Shown here: positions 20,901 through 29,020 of the stretch, in pieces
Numbering within the stretch: the stretch's first letter is position 1
How the letters are laid out: every line of letters begins with the position of its first letter
Assembly (NCBI RefSeq): GCF_030348945.1
Contig: NZ_JAUCEN010000002.1
Location: 3,906,001 to 3,970,000 of the forward strand
From: Peribacillus sp. ACCC06369
GTDB lineage: Bacteria > Bacillota > Bacilli > Bacillales > DSM-1321
DNA length: 64,000 nucleotides
Direction: 5' to 3'
Made by a program: the position numbers and the translations under genes
The notes under the pieces: model-generated
Database searches by the model: none
What the model saw: only the letters and a program-made list of their open reading frames with translations
What the model was told of the DNA's origin: nothing

Positions 20901-21351
20901 TCTGCAGGAAACGCCCTGCTGCCAGTTTGGCTTCTTCAGGATTTTCTTCTCTCAAAAGTGTTTCTATTTGCCCCTCCGCACCCGGTGTGATTGCAATCAA
21001 GCCACTGGAATAGGCTTTAAGCCAGTTCATTGGAATGCCTGACGGGGATTTCGTTTTTATGGCACTGCTTATTTTAAGCAGGTTTTGATATCCTTGCAGG
21101 TTTTTTGCCAATAAAAGAAGGCCATGTGCCGATTCCTGTTCATCAAGGACATCTGCAAGGATGCCGATGATTGGCTTTATTCCCTGTCTCTTGCATTCTT
21201 TATAAAAATAGACCGAACCGTACATAACATTTCGATCGGTTAAGGCAAGACTTTTACAGCCATCCTCTTTCGCTTTGGCAACAAGTTCAGTGATTTTAAC
21301 CGTACTTGTCAGCAAGCTGTATCCGCTCTGAATATGGAGATGAGTATACAC
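17992..21351 (-). CDS. dnaE: DNA polymerase III subunit alpha DnaE
   Basis: Replicative polymerase of the DnaE1/DnaE3 class that in Bacillus extends RNA primers before PolC takes over. 1119 residues. Seen: N-terminal PHP domain (THLHIQSGYSLL...ALTDRNVMYGSV, about 1-280), polymerase core with GPGRGSAAGSMVAYVL and the catalytic PDIDIDFPDNRREEVI, fingers and thumb with YRPGPMENIPLFI and FANYGFNRSHAVAYSVIAYQ, a helix-hairpin-helix region and an OB fold near VKTIRTKKGDVMAFLSVSD. The true start is GTG 21351, with GGTGGGAG 7 bp before it; the frame is open further upstream to 21447. Monocistronic; diverges from ytrH. Confidence 0.96.
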   Translation of the reverse strand: MYTHLHIQSGYSLLTSTVKITELVAKAKEDGCKSLALTDRNVMYGSVYFYKECKRQGIKPIIGILADVLDEQESAHGLLLLAKNLQGYQNLLKISSAIKTKSPSGIPMNWLKAYSSGLIAITPGAEGQIETLLREENPEEAKLAAGRFLQIFGHDNFFVSIQRLSITDEEKGNEAISQLARDLEIKIVATNPVYYLNESDALAQEVLLAIGNGDKLADEAHTVLESNQFYLKSRAQIAELFHDRPDALENTLYIAAQCNLEIPFHRSLLPKYPTEEGITAEEMLEAVCFQGLKKRMPEPSIQYEERLRYELDVIAKMKFSDYFLIVWDFMKFAKDHQILTGPGRGSAAGSMVAYVLSITDVDPIEHSLLFERFLNPERVSMPDIDIDFPDNRREEVIAYVAKKYGELHVAQIITFGTLAAKAALRDTGRVFGLNSKEQEAVSKMIPGRLGITLPEAYKESKRLREFVNESDLNQKLFQTALLLEGLPRHASTHAAGVVISDQALTEHIPIQGGHDGIHLTQYPMDLLEELGLLKMDFLGLRNLTLIDNILKNIHKGTGKKLDLSHIPMDDPETLALLGRGETTGVFQFESDGIRKVLIKLKPNRFEDIVAVNALYRPGPMENIPLFIERKHGLAPIDYLHQDLKDILEPTYGVIVYQEQIMQIASRLAGFSLGEADLLRRAVSKKKKDVLDQERQHFVSGSLKQGYSERTADEIYSLIVRFANYGFNRSHAVAYSVIAYQLGYLKTHHPEYFMAALMTSVVGNDEKISQYIREAKKKGITVLTPSINRSGYPFLPEKEGIRFSLGAIKGIGGTVLKEIFAARRQKKFADLFDFCLRVSGKIVNRKVLEALVHSGAFDEFGEDRATLLASLDVAISHTELVNPDDDLFDMFSDGEFSLKPKYNKVEPIPIEHKLSLEKSALGLYLSNHPVTSYRELFQYFGCLTIDEATNKKESKVLLGAYITSVKTIRTKKGDVMAFLSVSDEEGDIEAVVFPNVYKNHSADLNNGQLVMLQGTLEERDGKTQLLIKNVYPLEKVKQMKEEKNGTIFLKIEAGKQTKETLQKIKKILMQHSGETKVMLFYERENRYVQLSYWDWVNPTDSLMQALFDMVGKGNVVYKRE

Positions 21352-21466
21352 GTTTTTTCTCCCACCTTTGTAAGGCATGTTTCTTTTCATTATAGTGTTT
21401 ATTTCAAAAAAAGAAAATATGTTCTCATTACCAATGCAATTTAACATCCTGATTTCCGCCGACTAT

Positions 21467-21495
21467 CATAATACCTCTGCACTTCCCATATAAAT
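21467..21495 (+). promoter_or_regulatory. Candidate sigma-E promoter of ytrHI
   Basis: CATAAT (21467-21472), a 14-bp gap and CATATAAAT (21487-21495) fit the sigma-E pattern of an ATA-type -35 and CATAnnnT -10, ending 38 bp before the ytrH start. ytrHI is sigma-E controlled in B. subtilis; the assignment here is by motif only. Confidence 0.5.
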
Positions 21496-21533
21496 GGAAT
21501 AGAAGAATATCAAGCAAAAAAGGATGATGATAT

Positions 21534-21869
21534 ATGAATGAAGCCTTTGTTCCAGCCTTTCTCAACAGCTTTTTCATATCGCTTGGCGTTTTGCTTGGCG
21601 GTTCGATAATCGGGGGCCTCGCCGCTTTTTTTACTGGACAAGCCCCGATGACGACTGTGTTCCGGCTATCGGACAGCCTGCGTATATGGGCGATTGTCGC
21701 TGCCATCGGGGGTACCTTTGATATGGTCTATAATTTCGAACGCGGTATTTTCCACGGAGAAACGAAGGATATAGTCAAGCAAGTCCTTTTGATTCTATCT
21801 GCACTTGGCGGAGCACAGACAGGAGCACTGATCATAAACTGGTTTACGCAGGAGCATATATCATCATGA
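21534..21869 (+). CDS. ytrH: Sporulation membrane protein YtrH
   Basis: 111-residue membrane protein with about three helices; the N-terminal AFLNSFFISLGVLLGGSIIGGLAAFFTG and FDMVYNFERGIFHGETKDIVKQ are typical of YtrH. In B. subtilis YtrH and YtrI are made in the mother cell under sigma-E and are needed for efficient sporulation, with no defined biochemical activity. A weak AAAGGATG site precedes the ATG. It overlaps ytrI by 4 bp (ATGA). Confidence 0.9.
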   Translation: MNEAFVPAFLNSFFISLGVLLGGSIIGGLAAFFTGQAPMTTVFRLSDSLRIWAIVAAIGGTFDMVYNFERGIFHGETKDIVKQVLLILSALGGAQTGALIINWFTQEHISS

Positions 21870-22369
21870 GGATTCCTCCCTATCACCGGGCACCCACCTG
21901 GCAGCGTTTTTTTGCCGGAGCTGCGCTTGGCGGACTGATCAGCTGGGTGATGTTCTTTTATATGCATGGGGTCCAGCAAGAGAAGCAGATCAGAACCATT
22001 CACGAACAAAGAGAAGAGATCAAAGATTTAAACGGGGAAATCGCAATTTGGGAGCAGGATTATAAAAAATTGAACCAGCAAAACGAAGAGATCTTAACGA
22101 TTCAAGAAGTCGAAGTGACGATAACGAATGGAAAAACATACAGTCTCGATCAGTTGAGTATTGCTGAAGCGGAGGATGTGATAGAGGACGACCTTTCCTC
22201 TCTTCTCGCCAAAGATGTCGTCAGTGTATATAACGGAAAGATGCTATTGATAAAATCCATCGAAAATAAAAAACTGATCATCAATAAAAAGCGTTATGAT
22301 CTTGAAGTCGTTGAAATCATGTTTTATACGAAAATGAACATAGAAATCAAAGTAAAGAGAAATTCGTGA
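21866..22369 (+). CDS. ytrI: Sporulation membrane protein YtrI
   Basis: 167 residues. One membrane helix near the N-terminus (about 13-35, FFAGAALGGLISWVMFFYMHG), then a coiled coil (about 38-75, EKQIRTIHEQREEIKDLNGEIAIWEQDYKKL with heptad pattern) and a small soluble domain to the end. Partner of YtrH, translationally coupled to it by ATGA. Known in B. subtilis as required for full sporulation; mechanism unknown. Confidence 0.88.
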   Translation: MRIPPYHRAPTWQRFFAGAALGGLISWVMFFYMHGVQQEKQIRTIHEQREEIKDLNGEIAIWEQDYKKLNQQNEEILTIQEVEVTITNGKTYSLDQLSIAEAEDVIEDDLSSLLAKDVVSVYNGKMLLIKSIENKKLIINKKRYDLEVVEIMFYTKMNIEIKVKRNS

Positions 22370-22408
22370 TAAAACGATTTCTGACAATCCTAAATTACGC
22401 AAAGATAA

Positions 22409-22435
22409 AAGACCAAATCACTTTGATTTGGTCTT
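22409..22435. terminator. Terminator between ytrI and nrnA
   Basis: Perfect 12-bp stem AAGACCAAATCA/TGATTTGGTCTT with a 3-nt loop. The T tract is modest on either side (TTTTATCTTT on the minus strand), so it is stronger for nrnA than for ytrI. Confidence 0.75.
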
Positions 22436-22468
22436 CAAGTCATTTCAACAAAAATCGTATACCATACT

Positions 22469-23407
22469 CTAATTCACTTTATTCAACTCTTCCAAATCGG
22501 CAAGGATATTATCCACTTCATCCCAAGAAAAAATCGAAGCCCCTGCTGCAAGCGGATGGCCACCGCCGTTATATTTACGGGCAATCGTATTGATGATTGG
22601 CCCTTTAGAACGGAAACGGACTCGGATTTCTTTATCCTCTTCAATGAAAAAGACCCACGACTTAACATTTTTAATTGAACCGAGCGAGGAAACGAGCTGA
22701 GATGCCTCAGATGTCGAAGCATTGAATTTTTCAAGAATATCTTTTGTGATGATCATTTTCCCCGTACCGTATGGTAGGATTTCAAAATGCTGCAGCACAT
22801 AGCCATTCAACCGGACAATGCTTTCATTGACGTCATACATCTCCTGATATAACTGCGGGCGGGAGAATGAATAGTGAATCAATTCACTGACATAGGCAAA
22901 TGTCTTTTCAGTCGTACTTGGGAATAGGAAACGACCTGTATCGCCAACGATGCCTGCATATAGAAGACGTGCCGCTTCATCACTCATCTTCAAGCCTTGT
23001 TCTTTACCGAACTGGTAAAAGTCATAAATCATTTCACTTGCGGAACTTGCTGATGTATCGACCCAGCGCATATCCCCATATGGATCTTCATTAGGATGAT
23101 GGTCAATCTTAATCAGTTTATCCCCCGTCTTATAACGCGCATCACAAATCCGGTCCGTATTTGCCGTATCACAAACGATGACCAATGCACCTTGATATGT
23201 TTCATCCGAAATCACATCGAGCCTTCTTAAATAATTCAATGACGGTTCTTCTTTCCCAACCGTAAAAATGCGCTTTTCAGGGAAAGATGCCTTCAGGATT
23301 TCCGCCAATCCACCCTGTGAACCATAAGCATCCGGATCTGGACGGACATGACGATGGAGAATGATAGTATCATAACGCTTTATATCTGCTAAAATTTCAG
23401 CTTTCAT
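22469..23407 (-). CDS. nrnA: Bifunctional oligoribonuclease / PAP phosphatase NrnA
   Basis: DHH-DHHA1 phosphoesterase, 312 residues. It degrades 2-5 nt RNA fragments and dephosphorylates 3'-phosphoadenosine 5'-phosphate. Metal-binding motifs are seen in order: IILHRHVRPDPDAYGSQ (about 15-31), VIVCDTANTDR (about 82-92), IKIDHHPNEDPYG (about 105-117), GIVGDTGRF, and the DHHA1 glycine motif KYNGGGHPLAAGAS near the C-terminus. Start ATG 23407 follows TGAGGAGAGATCAAT. Single gene between ytrI and ytpI. Confidence 0.95.
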   Translation of the reverse strand: MKAEILADIKRYDTIILHRHVRPDPDAYGSQGGLAEILKASFPEKRIFTVGKEEPSLNYLRRLDVISDETYQGALVIVCDTANTDRICDARYKTGDKLIKIDHHPNEDPYGDMRWVDTSASSASEMIYDFYQFGKEQGLKMSDEAARLLYAGIVGDTGRFLFPSTTEKTFAYVSELIHYSFSRPQLYQEMYDVNESIVRLNGYVLQHFEILPYGTGKMIITKDILEKFNASTSEASQLVSSLGSIKNVKSWVFFIEEDKEIRVRFRSKGPIINTIARKYNGGGHPLAAGASIFSWDEVDNILADLEELNKVN

Positions 23408-23575
23408 ATTGATCTCTCCTCAACATATGTATTATCGAGCCTAATAAAGATGATATATTTCATTTAATCAAAAAATTGCGGAAATAGGAAGAGTCATCTT
23501 GTTTACTGTGGCATTCTCTTTCATTTCCCGCTACAATAAAAAGGTACATATGTTAAATTGGGGGAATTTTAAACG

Positions 23576-23878
23576 ATGCCTATTCTTGTCACCTTGATCG
23601 TTCTATCACTAGGGGTCTATCTGTTTTATAAAATTAAAATGGTCCGAACCAAAATGCCGATGGAGAAAAAGTGGATTTCAGGGAAGTCTTCCATTGCCCT
23701 TGGAGCGTTTGTCGCACTATTCGGAATCAATCAGCTTTTTCTATTCCACACGACCACCACTTATATCATTTCTGCCGTTTTCATCTCCGTTGGCCTATTC
23801 AGCATTTGGGGAGGCTATAAAATGTATAGATTTTACCTGCCGCATGCAATTGAAGAAGCCGCAAATCAAAAAGGATAA
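23576..23878 (+). CDS. ytpI: YtpI family membrane protein
   Basis: 100-residue protein of three predicted helices (about 2-18, 36-55, 62-82) with a short basic loop MVRTKMPMEKKWI after the first and a soluble tail YRFYLPHAIEEAANQKG. It resembles the YtpI-like family found beside nrnA and ytoI in Bacillus; function unknown. A start site TTGGGGGAATTTTAAACG precedes the ATG. It ends in a terminator shared with ytoI. Confidence 0.8.
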   Translation: MPILVTLIVLSLGVYLFYKIKMVRTKMPMEKKWISGKSSIALGAFVALFGINQLFLFHTTTTYIISAVFISVGLFSIWGGYKMYRFYLPHAIEEAANQKG

Positions 23879-23901
23879 TCGAATTTCGATTATCCTTTTT
23901 G
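23868..23901. terminator. Bidirectional terminator between ytpI and ytoI
   Basis: AAAAAGGATAATCGAA and TTCGATTATCCTTTTT form a long perfect stem centred on 23884, followed on the plus strand by GATTTTTTT and bounded by A tracts for the minus strand. It overlaps the last codons of ytpI. Confidence 0.88.
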
Positions 23902-23908
23902 ATTTTTT

Positions 23909-25228
23909 TCATGATCTATCAAGCAATTGGCAAGTTAACATCGCCTTGCCGACTAGTTTGCCTTGGTTAAACACCTCGACATCCACTTTTCCGAATTTAC
24001 GTCCTACATCAAGGACACGCGGATGGATTTCAAGCGTACTGTCAATCTGGACTGGCTTGATGAAATAAATCGTCATATTTTCCACGACCAAGTCACCGCG
24101 CTTATAGCCTCGGAGTGCCCTGTTCGCTGAGTCCGTAACCAATGTCGTGAACACACCGCTTGAAATGGTTCCAAGGTAATTGGTCATCTGCGGAGTGACG
24201 CCATAGTTATACACTTCCTCGCCCTTGCCACGATTTGAAGTCATCACAAGCTGACTCGTGATCGTATCGTCGATCGTTTCGCCGACCTGAGGCTGCCTTT
24301 GACTCATTTGCAGGGCCTTCAGCACATCCTGCCTGCTCACGATTCCCTTCAGGATATGACTGTCATTCACCACAGGAATCAACTCAATGCCTTCCCAAAC
24401 CATCATATGTGCAGAAGATGCAACACTCATTTTATCGCCTACGGTCATCGGGTTTTTCGTCATCACCTTATCAATGAGCGTCAACTCTTCCTGACCCATG
24501 ATATCTTTTGATGTGACCATTCCTTGAACCTTCATATTGTCATCGACAACAGGGAAACGGCTATGCCCGGATTCCTGGTTCAGTTCATGCCAAGTCTGGA
24601 CCCGGTCACCCACTGTTAAAAAGGTCGTTTCCTGTACGGGTGTCAAAATATCCTCCACGAGCAAGATCTCCTTTTTGATCAATTGGTCATAGATCGCCCG
24701 ATTGATCATCGTTGCGACGGTAAAGGTATCGTAACTCGTTGAAATGACTGGCATCTCCAATTCATCGGCTAACCTTTTAACGGGCTCTTCCGTATCGAAT
24801 CCCCCGGTAACCAGCACCGCTGCACCCGCTTTTAACGCGTGCTCATGGGCCTGGGTACGGTTCCCGACGATCAGCAGATTGCCTGCACCCGTATATCTCA
24901 TCATGGCATCCAGCTTCATCGCCCCGATGACGAATTTATTTAAAGTCTTATGAAGTCCCGTTTTCCCACCAAGAACTTGTCCGTCGACGATATTAACTAC
25001 CTCTGCGAAAGTGAGCTTTTCAATATTCTCTTTTTTCTTTTTCTCAATACGAATCGTGCCTACCCGCTCAATCGAGCTTACGTAGCCCTGGTTCTCCGCC
25101 TCTTTAATTGCCCGATATGCCGTACCTTCACTAACATTCAATGCTTTCGCAATTTGACGGACGGAAATCTTCTCGCCAACAGGGAGCCCATCGATATGTT
25201 TTAATATTTGTTCATGCTTTGTAGCCAA
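23909..25228 (-). CDS. ytoI: YtoI: HTH, DRTGG, twin CBS and hotdog domain protein
   Basis: 439 residues with a four-part layout: N-terminal helix-turn-helix (about 1-60, GEKISVRQIAKALNVSEGTAYRAI), a DRTGG-type domain (about 75-180, VVNIVDGQVLGG...GAGNLLIVGNRTQAHEHAL), two CBS modules (about 190-310, HSRFPVVDDNMKVQGMVTSKDI and ELIPVVNDSHILKGIVSRQDVL) and a C-terminal thioesterase-like hotdog (about 330-435, TPQMTNYLGTISSGVFTTLV). Ligand and DNA target are unknown; CBS modules often bind adenine nucleotides. The start is TTG 25228, preceded by AAAGGGTG; it gives the ATKHEQIL start seen in relatives. Confidence 0.87.
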   Translation of the reverse strand: MATKHEQILKHIDGLPVGEKISVRQIAKALNVSEGTAYRAIKEAENQGYVSSIERVGTIRIEKKKKENIEKLTFAEVVNIVDGQVLGGKTGLHKTLNKFVIGAMKLDAMMRYTGAGNLLIVGNRTQAHEHALKAGAAVLVTGGFDTEEPVKRLADELEMPVISTSYDTFTVATMINRAIYDQLIKKEILLVEDILTPVQETTFLTVGDRVQTWHELNQESGHSRFPVVDDNMKVQGMVTSKDIMGQEELTLIDKVMTKNPMTVGDKMSVASSAHMMVWEGIELIPVVNDSHILKGIVSRQDVLKALQMSQRQPQVGETIDDTITSQLVMTSNRGKGEEVYNYGVTPQMTNYLGTISSGVFTTLVTDSANRALRGYKRGDLVVENMTIYFIKPVQIDSTLEIHPRVLDVGRKFGKVDVEVFNQGKLVGKAMLTCQLLDRS

Positions 25229-25299
25229 GCGCTTCACCCTTTTCACGGTATTCCTATTCCCCATTATAAGGTCAAAGAGCCTAGTTTATCAAACAACTA

Positions 25300-25524
25300 C
25301 TAGTATTGGCGCAACCTTTTGTATTCCGGCAGGCGATTTACCTTTTGTTTTTTCGGGGAATATAGTATCCCCGTCAAGTTGCCAGCCACCGCCAACAAGG
25401 CAAACAACAGCCAGGACCCAGCAAACAGACTCTCCAGACCGCCACTTTCCAACGACAAGCGCGGCACGGCATAATACAGCATCACACCGCATAAAAGCAA
25501 ACACAGTAATAACCTCTGTTTCAT
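25300..25524 (-). CDS. Small membrane protein of unknown function
   Basis: 74 residues. Two hydrophobic stretches (about 3-20, LLLCLLLCGVMLYYAV, and 34-54, LFAGSWLLFALLAVAGNLTGI) enclose a short acidic loop, and the C-terminal 20 residues are basic (SPKKQKVNRLPEYKRLRQY). GGGGGG six bases upstream of ATG 25524 supports translation. It lies 71 bp upstream of ytoI on the same strand, so they may be co-transcribed. I do not recognise a family. Confidence 0.65.
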   Translation of the reverse strand: MKQRLLLCLLLCGVMLYYAVPRLSLESGGLESLFAGSWLLFALLAVAGNLTGILYSPKKQKVNRLPEYKRLRQY

Positions 25525-25690
25525 CCAATCCCCCCTTTTTTCTCATCTATTCATTTTATGCCTGTGAAAGGAAAAAAGACTTGGCTGCTGAACGAGACTT
25601 TACTTTCCTATCGCTGGGAATCATCTGCGTAGAAGGCAAATGCTAAAGGGAAATCCGTCATTTCAGTCGGCTATCCCCATACAATCCACA

Positions 25691-25718
25691 TAAAAAACGG
25701 AAGCCCCTGCGGCTCCCG
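25691..25718 (-). terminator. Terminator behind ytkL
   Basis: On the minus strand CGGGAGCC and GGCTTCCG pair with one G-U around a 5-nt loop, followed by TTTTTT (complement of 25692-25697). Confidence 0.85.
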
Positions 25719-25724
25719 CTCTTA

Positions 25725-26405
25725 TTAAAATTCTATTTCATCTCCGGCTTCCATGATCAATCCATTTCCCTCTTCAAGCAGGTCGATGAATTTGTTAGGA
25801 TCCTGTTTGATGACAGGGAAAGTATTGTAATGAATCGGCACGACTTGTTTGGCCTGAAGGAATTTCGCTGCAAGTGCGGCATCTTCCGGCCCCATGGTGT
25901 AATTGTCGCCGATTGGCAAAAATGCCAAGTCAATCGGATGTCGCTCCCCGATCAGTTTCATATCGGAATATACAGATGTATCCCCCGCATGATAGATCGT
26001 TTTCCCTTCTATCGTAAGCAACACGCCAGCAGGCATTCCCAAATAAACGATTTGTCCATCCCCGTTAACGAATCCCGTTCCATGGAAAGCAGGCGTCAAT
26101 TTCACTTTTCCAAATTCAAATTCAAAAGCTCCGCCGATGCTCATCCCGTGAGTCCTAATCCCTTGAGCACCCAGGTAGTCGGCAATCTCTGCTATGCCAA
26201 TGACAAGTGCATCATGCCTCTTGGCCAATTCAACCGTGTCACCGACGTGGTCATTATGACCATGCGTTAAGATGATCACATCCGGTTTCACATCTTCAAC
26301 CTTCAAATCGGTCAAAGCGTTTCCAGTAATGAACGGATCGAATAAAATCGTTTTACCATTCGTTTCGACTTTTACAACTGCATGTCCATGAAAAGATACT
26401 TTCAT
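25725..26405 (-). CDS. ytkL: Metallo-beta-lactamase-fold hydrolase YtkL (UPF0173)
   Basis: 226-residue cytoplasmic protein of the UPF0173 family. The metal-binding motif HGHNDHVGD (about 49-57) and further histidines/aspartates in [33 protein letters not shown] and VPIHYNTFP mark the metallo-beta-lactamase fold; N-terminal [14 protein letters not shown] is typical. Substrate unknown. Start ATG 26405 has AAGGGAAGGGAGCATCAAAA before it. Monocistronic, diverging from the peptidase gene at 26520. Confidence 0.9.
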   Translation of the reverse strand: MKVSFHGHAVVKVETNGKTILFDPFITGNALTDLKVEDVKPDVIILTHGHNDHVGDTVELAKRHDALVIGIAEIADYLGAQGIRTHGMSIGGAFEFEFGKVKLTPAFHGTGFVNGDGQIVYLGMPAGVLLTIEGKTIYHAGDTSVYSDMKLIGERHPIDLAFLPIGDNYTMGPEDAALAAKFLQAKQVVPIHYNTFPVIKQDPNKFIDLLEEGNGLIMEAGDEIEF

Positions 26406-26519
26406 TTTTGATGCTCCCTTCCCTTACTCACTTTTTAAATGGCCTTATCAGGCCTTTCCCATTTACTATACTTATAAATATTGCTAAGGTAATTATATCT
26501 TATTAATGGAGGTATCGTC

Positions 26520-27617
26520 ATGAATGAAAGTTTGAGAGAACTACAAAATTGGCTACAGGCCAATGAAACGGAAGCCGCTTTACTTACATCTACAGAGAGC
26601 ATCTTCTATTTGAGCGGTTTTTTTAGTGATCCTCACGAAAGACTGCTAGCACTTGCCATTTTTGCAAATGCCGACCCAATCCTTGTCTGCCCGCAGATGG
26701 AAGTTCCGGATGCTAAACAGGCTGGATGGGCTGGAGATATCATCGGTTACACCGACATTGAAAATCCATGGGAAAAAGTTAAGCAAGCAGTGGGGAATCG
26801 CGGGTTAACCATTAATACAATGGCCATTGAAAAAGAGCATATGAATGTAGAACGCTATGAAAAGGTCCAACAATACTTCGGAGCACCAAAGCTCGTTTCC
26901 GCAGAAGAAAAACTTCAAAGGATGCGAATGATCAAATCGGAAGATGAAATGGTCAAAATCCGTGAAGCTTGCCGCCTTGCCGACTTTGCGATTGAAGTGG
27001 GTGTCAGCGAAATTCATGAAGGTAAAACGGAAATGGAAATCCTCGCAGCGATAGAATTCGAATTGAAAAAGGCCGGAGTCAGCCAAATGTCTTTCTCCAC
27101 CATGGTCCTGACCGGTAAAAATGGTGCTTCCCCACATGGCACACCTGGGAATACGAAAGTTCAGCGCGGTGACCTTGTCCTTTTTGACCTGGGCGTCGTT
27201 CATGAAGGATACTGCTCTGACATCACTAGAACGGTCGCTTACGGAGATATCAATGATAAACAGGCAGAAATATATGAAACTGTACTTAAGGCACAAGAAG
27301 CTGCCGTTAGAGCCAGTAAACCTGGTGTATCCTGTTCCGAGATAGACTTGACTGCCAGAAACATCATCAGGGATAAAGGATATGGTGAATTCTTCCCGCA
27401 CAGGCTCGGCCACGGACTTGGGATCAGCGTCCATGAATACCCATCCTTGACTGAAACGAATTCCCTCGAGCTTCAATCCGGAATGGTTTATACGATCGAA
27501 CCGGGCATATATGTTCCGAATGTTGCAGGCGTCAGGATTGAAGATGATCTATTGATCACCGATACTGGGTGTGAGATTTTGACCAAATTCCCGAAGAGCC
27601 TGCAAATCATAAAGTGA
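26520..27617 (+). CDS. Xaa-Pro dipeptidase-like M24 metallopeptidase
   Basis: 365 residues: creatinase-like N-terminal domain (about 1-125) and pita-bread catalytic domain. Metal ligands are seen as D in LVLFDLGVVHEGYCSDITRTV (two aspartates), H in PHRLGHGLGISVHEYP, E in YTIEPGIYVP and E in GVRIEDDLLIT, the full dinuclear set. It should cleave Xaa-Pro dipeptides or remove N-terminal residues before proline, aiding peptide turnover. It resembles B. subtilis YkvY/PepQ-type enzymes, not a firm assignment. ATG follows TGGAGGTATCGTC. Confidence 0.9.
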   Translation: MNESLRELQNWLQANETEAALLTSTESIFYLSGFFSDPHERLLALAIFANADPILVCPQMEVPDAKQAGWAGDIIGYTDIENPWEKVKQAVGNRGLTINTMAIEKEHMNVERYEKVQQYFGAPKLVSAEEKLQRMRMIKSEDEMVKIREACRLADFAIEVGVSEIHEGKTEMEILAAIEFELKKAGVSQMSFSTMVLTGKNGASPHGTPGNTKVQRGDLVLFDLGVVHEGYCSDITRTVAYGDINDKQAEIYETVLKAQEAAVRASKPGVSCSEIDLTARNIIRDKGYGEFFPHRLGHGLGISVHEYPSLTETNSLELQSGMVYTIEPGIYVPNVAGVRIEDDLLITDTGCEILTKFPKSLQIIK

Positions 27618-27652
27618 TCACGCATTTACCCATTTTATGTAACGAAACCCGG

Positions 27653-27687
27653 ATACCCCCGCCTTCATTTAAGACGGGGGTATTTAT
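27653..27687 (+). terminator. Terminator behind the M24 peptidase gene
   Basis: ATACCCCCG (27653-27661) and CGGGGGTAT (27675-27683) form a 9-bp stem with CTT/AAG extending inward; TTTATTC follows on the plus strand. Confidence 0.8.
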
Positions 27688-27703
27688 TCAAAATTCATTT
27701 CAA

Positions 27704-28351
27704 CTAATCTGTCCGCAGTTCAAGCTTCACTGCTTTATCACTGCCGTCAAACCAAATGACCAGCCATTCACTATCCATTCTTATGATTCCCCTCTCGGCA
27801 CCAAGATAAAAAACAACATTATCTTTCTCTTTAAAATATTCCGTTTCTGTTGGGGGCCCTAAAAGCGTGGTCACTTCTTCTTTTGTCTTGCCTATCAATT
27901 CATGTTCATTCATTAAGTCATCAACCAGATATACTCTTCCTTCATCATCATTCAACCATCTTTCAGTGGTGAACCTTGATTCATATTCATTTACCCCTAA
28001 CATAACCACACTATAAAATAGAAGAGAAAAGCCAAGGCTTGATAGGACTATAAATCTAATTTTGATTTTCCTTTTATTATGCTGATCTGTATATTTCCAT
28101 GAAATCCATTGAAAAAATAGTAAAAGAACAAATGGAAGCAGCAGTGCTGATATACTCATTAAACTGATCGAAGCATGTACAGCATTGATGTAAAAAATAT
28201 AAATGAAATAGATCAAAGCATACAAAAGTACGTACAAATATAATGCATAGTTTAATATTCTTGAAACACTCAAAGAAAAAAACTCCCCTCTCGCACTAAA
28301 GATTACCATAAATGAAGAAATAAGGTGAATAAGATGCGTGGTTCGGTTCAT
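27704..28351 (-). CDS. Unknown membrane protein with a BamE/SmpA-like C-terminal domain
   Basis: 215 residues. Three clear membrane helices (about 32-55, 61-83, 99-119) and a possible fourth at the N-terminus (about 6-20) are followed by an 95-residue soluble domain. That domain reads DLMNEHELIGKTKEEVTTLLGPPTE, then VVFYLGAERG and DSEWLVIWFDGSDKAVKL. The pattern of a helix with GKTKEEVxxLLGPP, then beta strands, resembles the BamE/SmpA lipoprotein fold, but no lipobox is present. No close family is recognised. Start codon uncertain: neither ATG 28351 nor the one at residue 15 has a good ribosome site. Confidence 0.6.
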   Translation of the reverse strand: MNRTTHLIHLISSFMVIFSARGEFFSLSVSRILNYALYLYVLLYALIYFIYIFYINAVHASISLMSISALLLPFVLLLFFQWISWKYTDQHNKRKIKIRFIVLSSLGFSLLFYSVVMLGVNEYESRFTTERWLNDDEGRVYLVDDLMNEHELIGKTKEEVTTLLGPPTETEYFKEKDNVVFYLGAERGIIRMDSEWLVIWFDGSDKAVKLELRTD

Positions 28352-28520
28352 GCAATGATTGTACTTATCTTTTCATCATAATAATAAGGTTGGAATCAGT
28401 TTTTTCATTTTACGATTTCAGAATCATTGGCTAAAACATTCGCTAATTTGTTACAATTGAAATCAGATCCATTAGGTAAATCATTGTATAATAGGAATTA
28501 AATAGAAGGAGGAGATTCAC

Positions 28521-28973
28521 TTGAATAGTATAGATTATAAAAATATTCTTGTAGCAGTGGACGGTTCGGAAGAAGCAGAGTGGGCCTTAAAAAAGGCAAT
28601 CTATTTAGCAAAACTCAGTGACGCTACCCTTGTGCTCACACATATCGTGGATACAAGGAATTTCCCCACTGTCGAAGCTTATGATATGACTATCCGTGAT
28701 CACTCTGAAACCTTTGCCAATGAGCTATTGGACAAGTATAAAACGGAAGCCATTGCATCCGGGATTGCAAAGGTCCAAACAGAAGTTGCATATGGTTCTC
28801 CTAAAGTTCAAATTCCAAGGGATTTAGCGAAAAAACATTCTATCGATTTAATTGTTTGCGGTGCAACAGGCCTTAACGCAGTCGAACGTTTCCTTATCGG
28901 CAGCGTGTCGGAAGGCATCGTTCGCCATTCAAACTGTGATGTAATGGTCGTGCGTACGAATTGTAAAAAATAA
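28521..28973 (+). CDS. Universal stress protein (UspA family)
   Basis: 150 residues, single Usp domain. Start VAVDGSEEAEWALKKA and the nucleotide-binding motif G-2x-G-9x-G-S, seen as GATGLNAVERFLIGSVSE (about 115-132), followed by VRHSNCDVMVVR, predict an ATP-binding member. TTG start at 28521 with AAGGAGG 7 bp upstream (28507-28513). A TATAAT at 28487-28492 may be its -10, without a convincing -35. Such proteins are induced by growth arrest or stress; partner unknown. Confidence 0.92.
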   Translation: MNSIDYKNILVAVDGSEEAEWALKKAIYLAKLSDATLVLTHIVDTRNFPTVEAYDMTIRDHSETFANELLDKYKTEAIASGIAKVQTEVAYGSPKVQIPRDLAKKHSIDLIVCGATGLNAVERFLIGSVSEGIVRHSNCDVMVVRTNCKK

Positions 28974-28977
28974 TCAT

Positions 28978-29016
28978 AAAAAAAGCTCGTTCGCCAAATT
29001 GGTGAACGAGCTTTTT
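28978..29016. terminator. Bidirectional terminator between the usp gene and argH
   Basis: AAAAAGCTCGTTC and GAACGAGCTTTTT pair with the inner GCCAAATTGGT extending the stem, with A and T runs on both sides. The two genes converge here. Confidence 0.9.
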
Positions 29017-29020
29017 ATGA

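Noticed and set aside
26805..27476. 223-codon minus-strand frame
   Set aside because: Antisense to the conserved catalytic domain of the M24 peptidase gene; no ribosome site.
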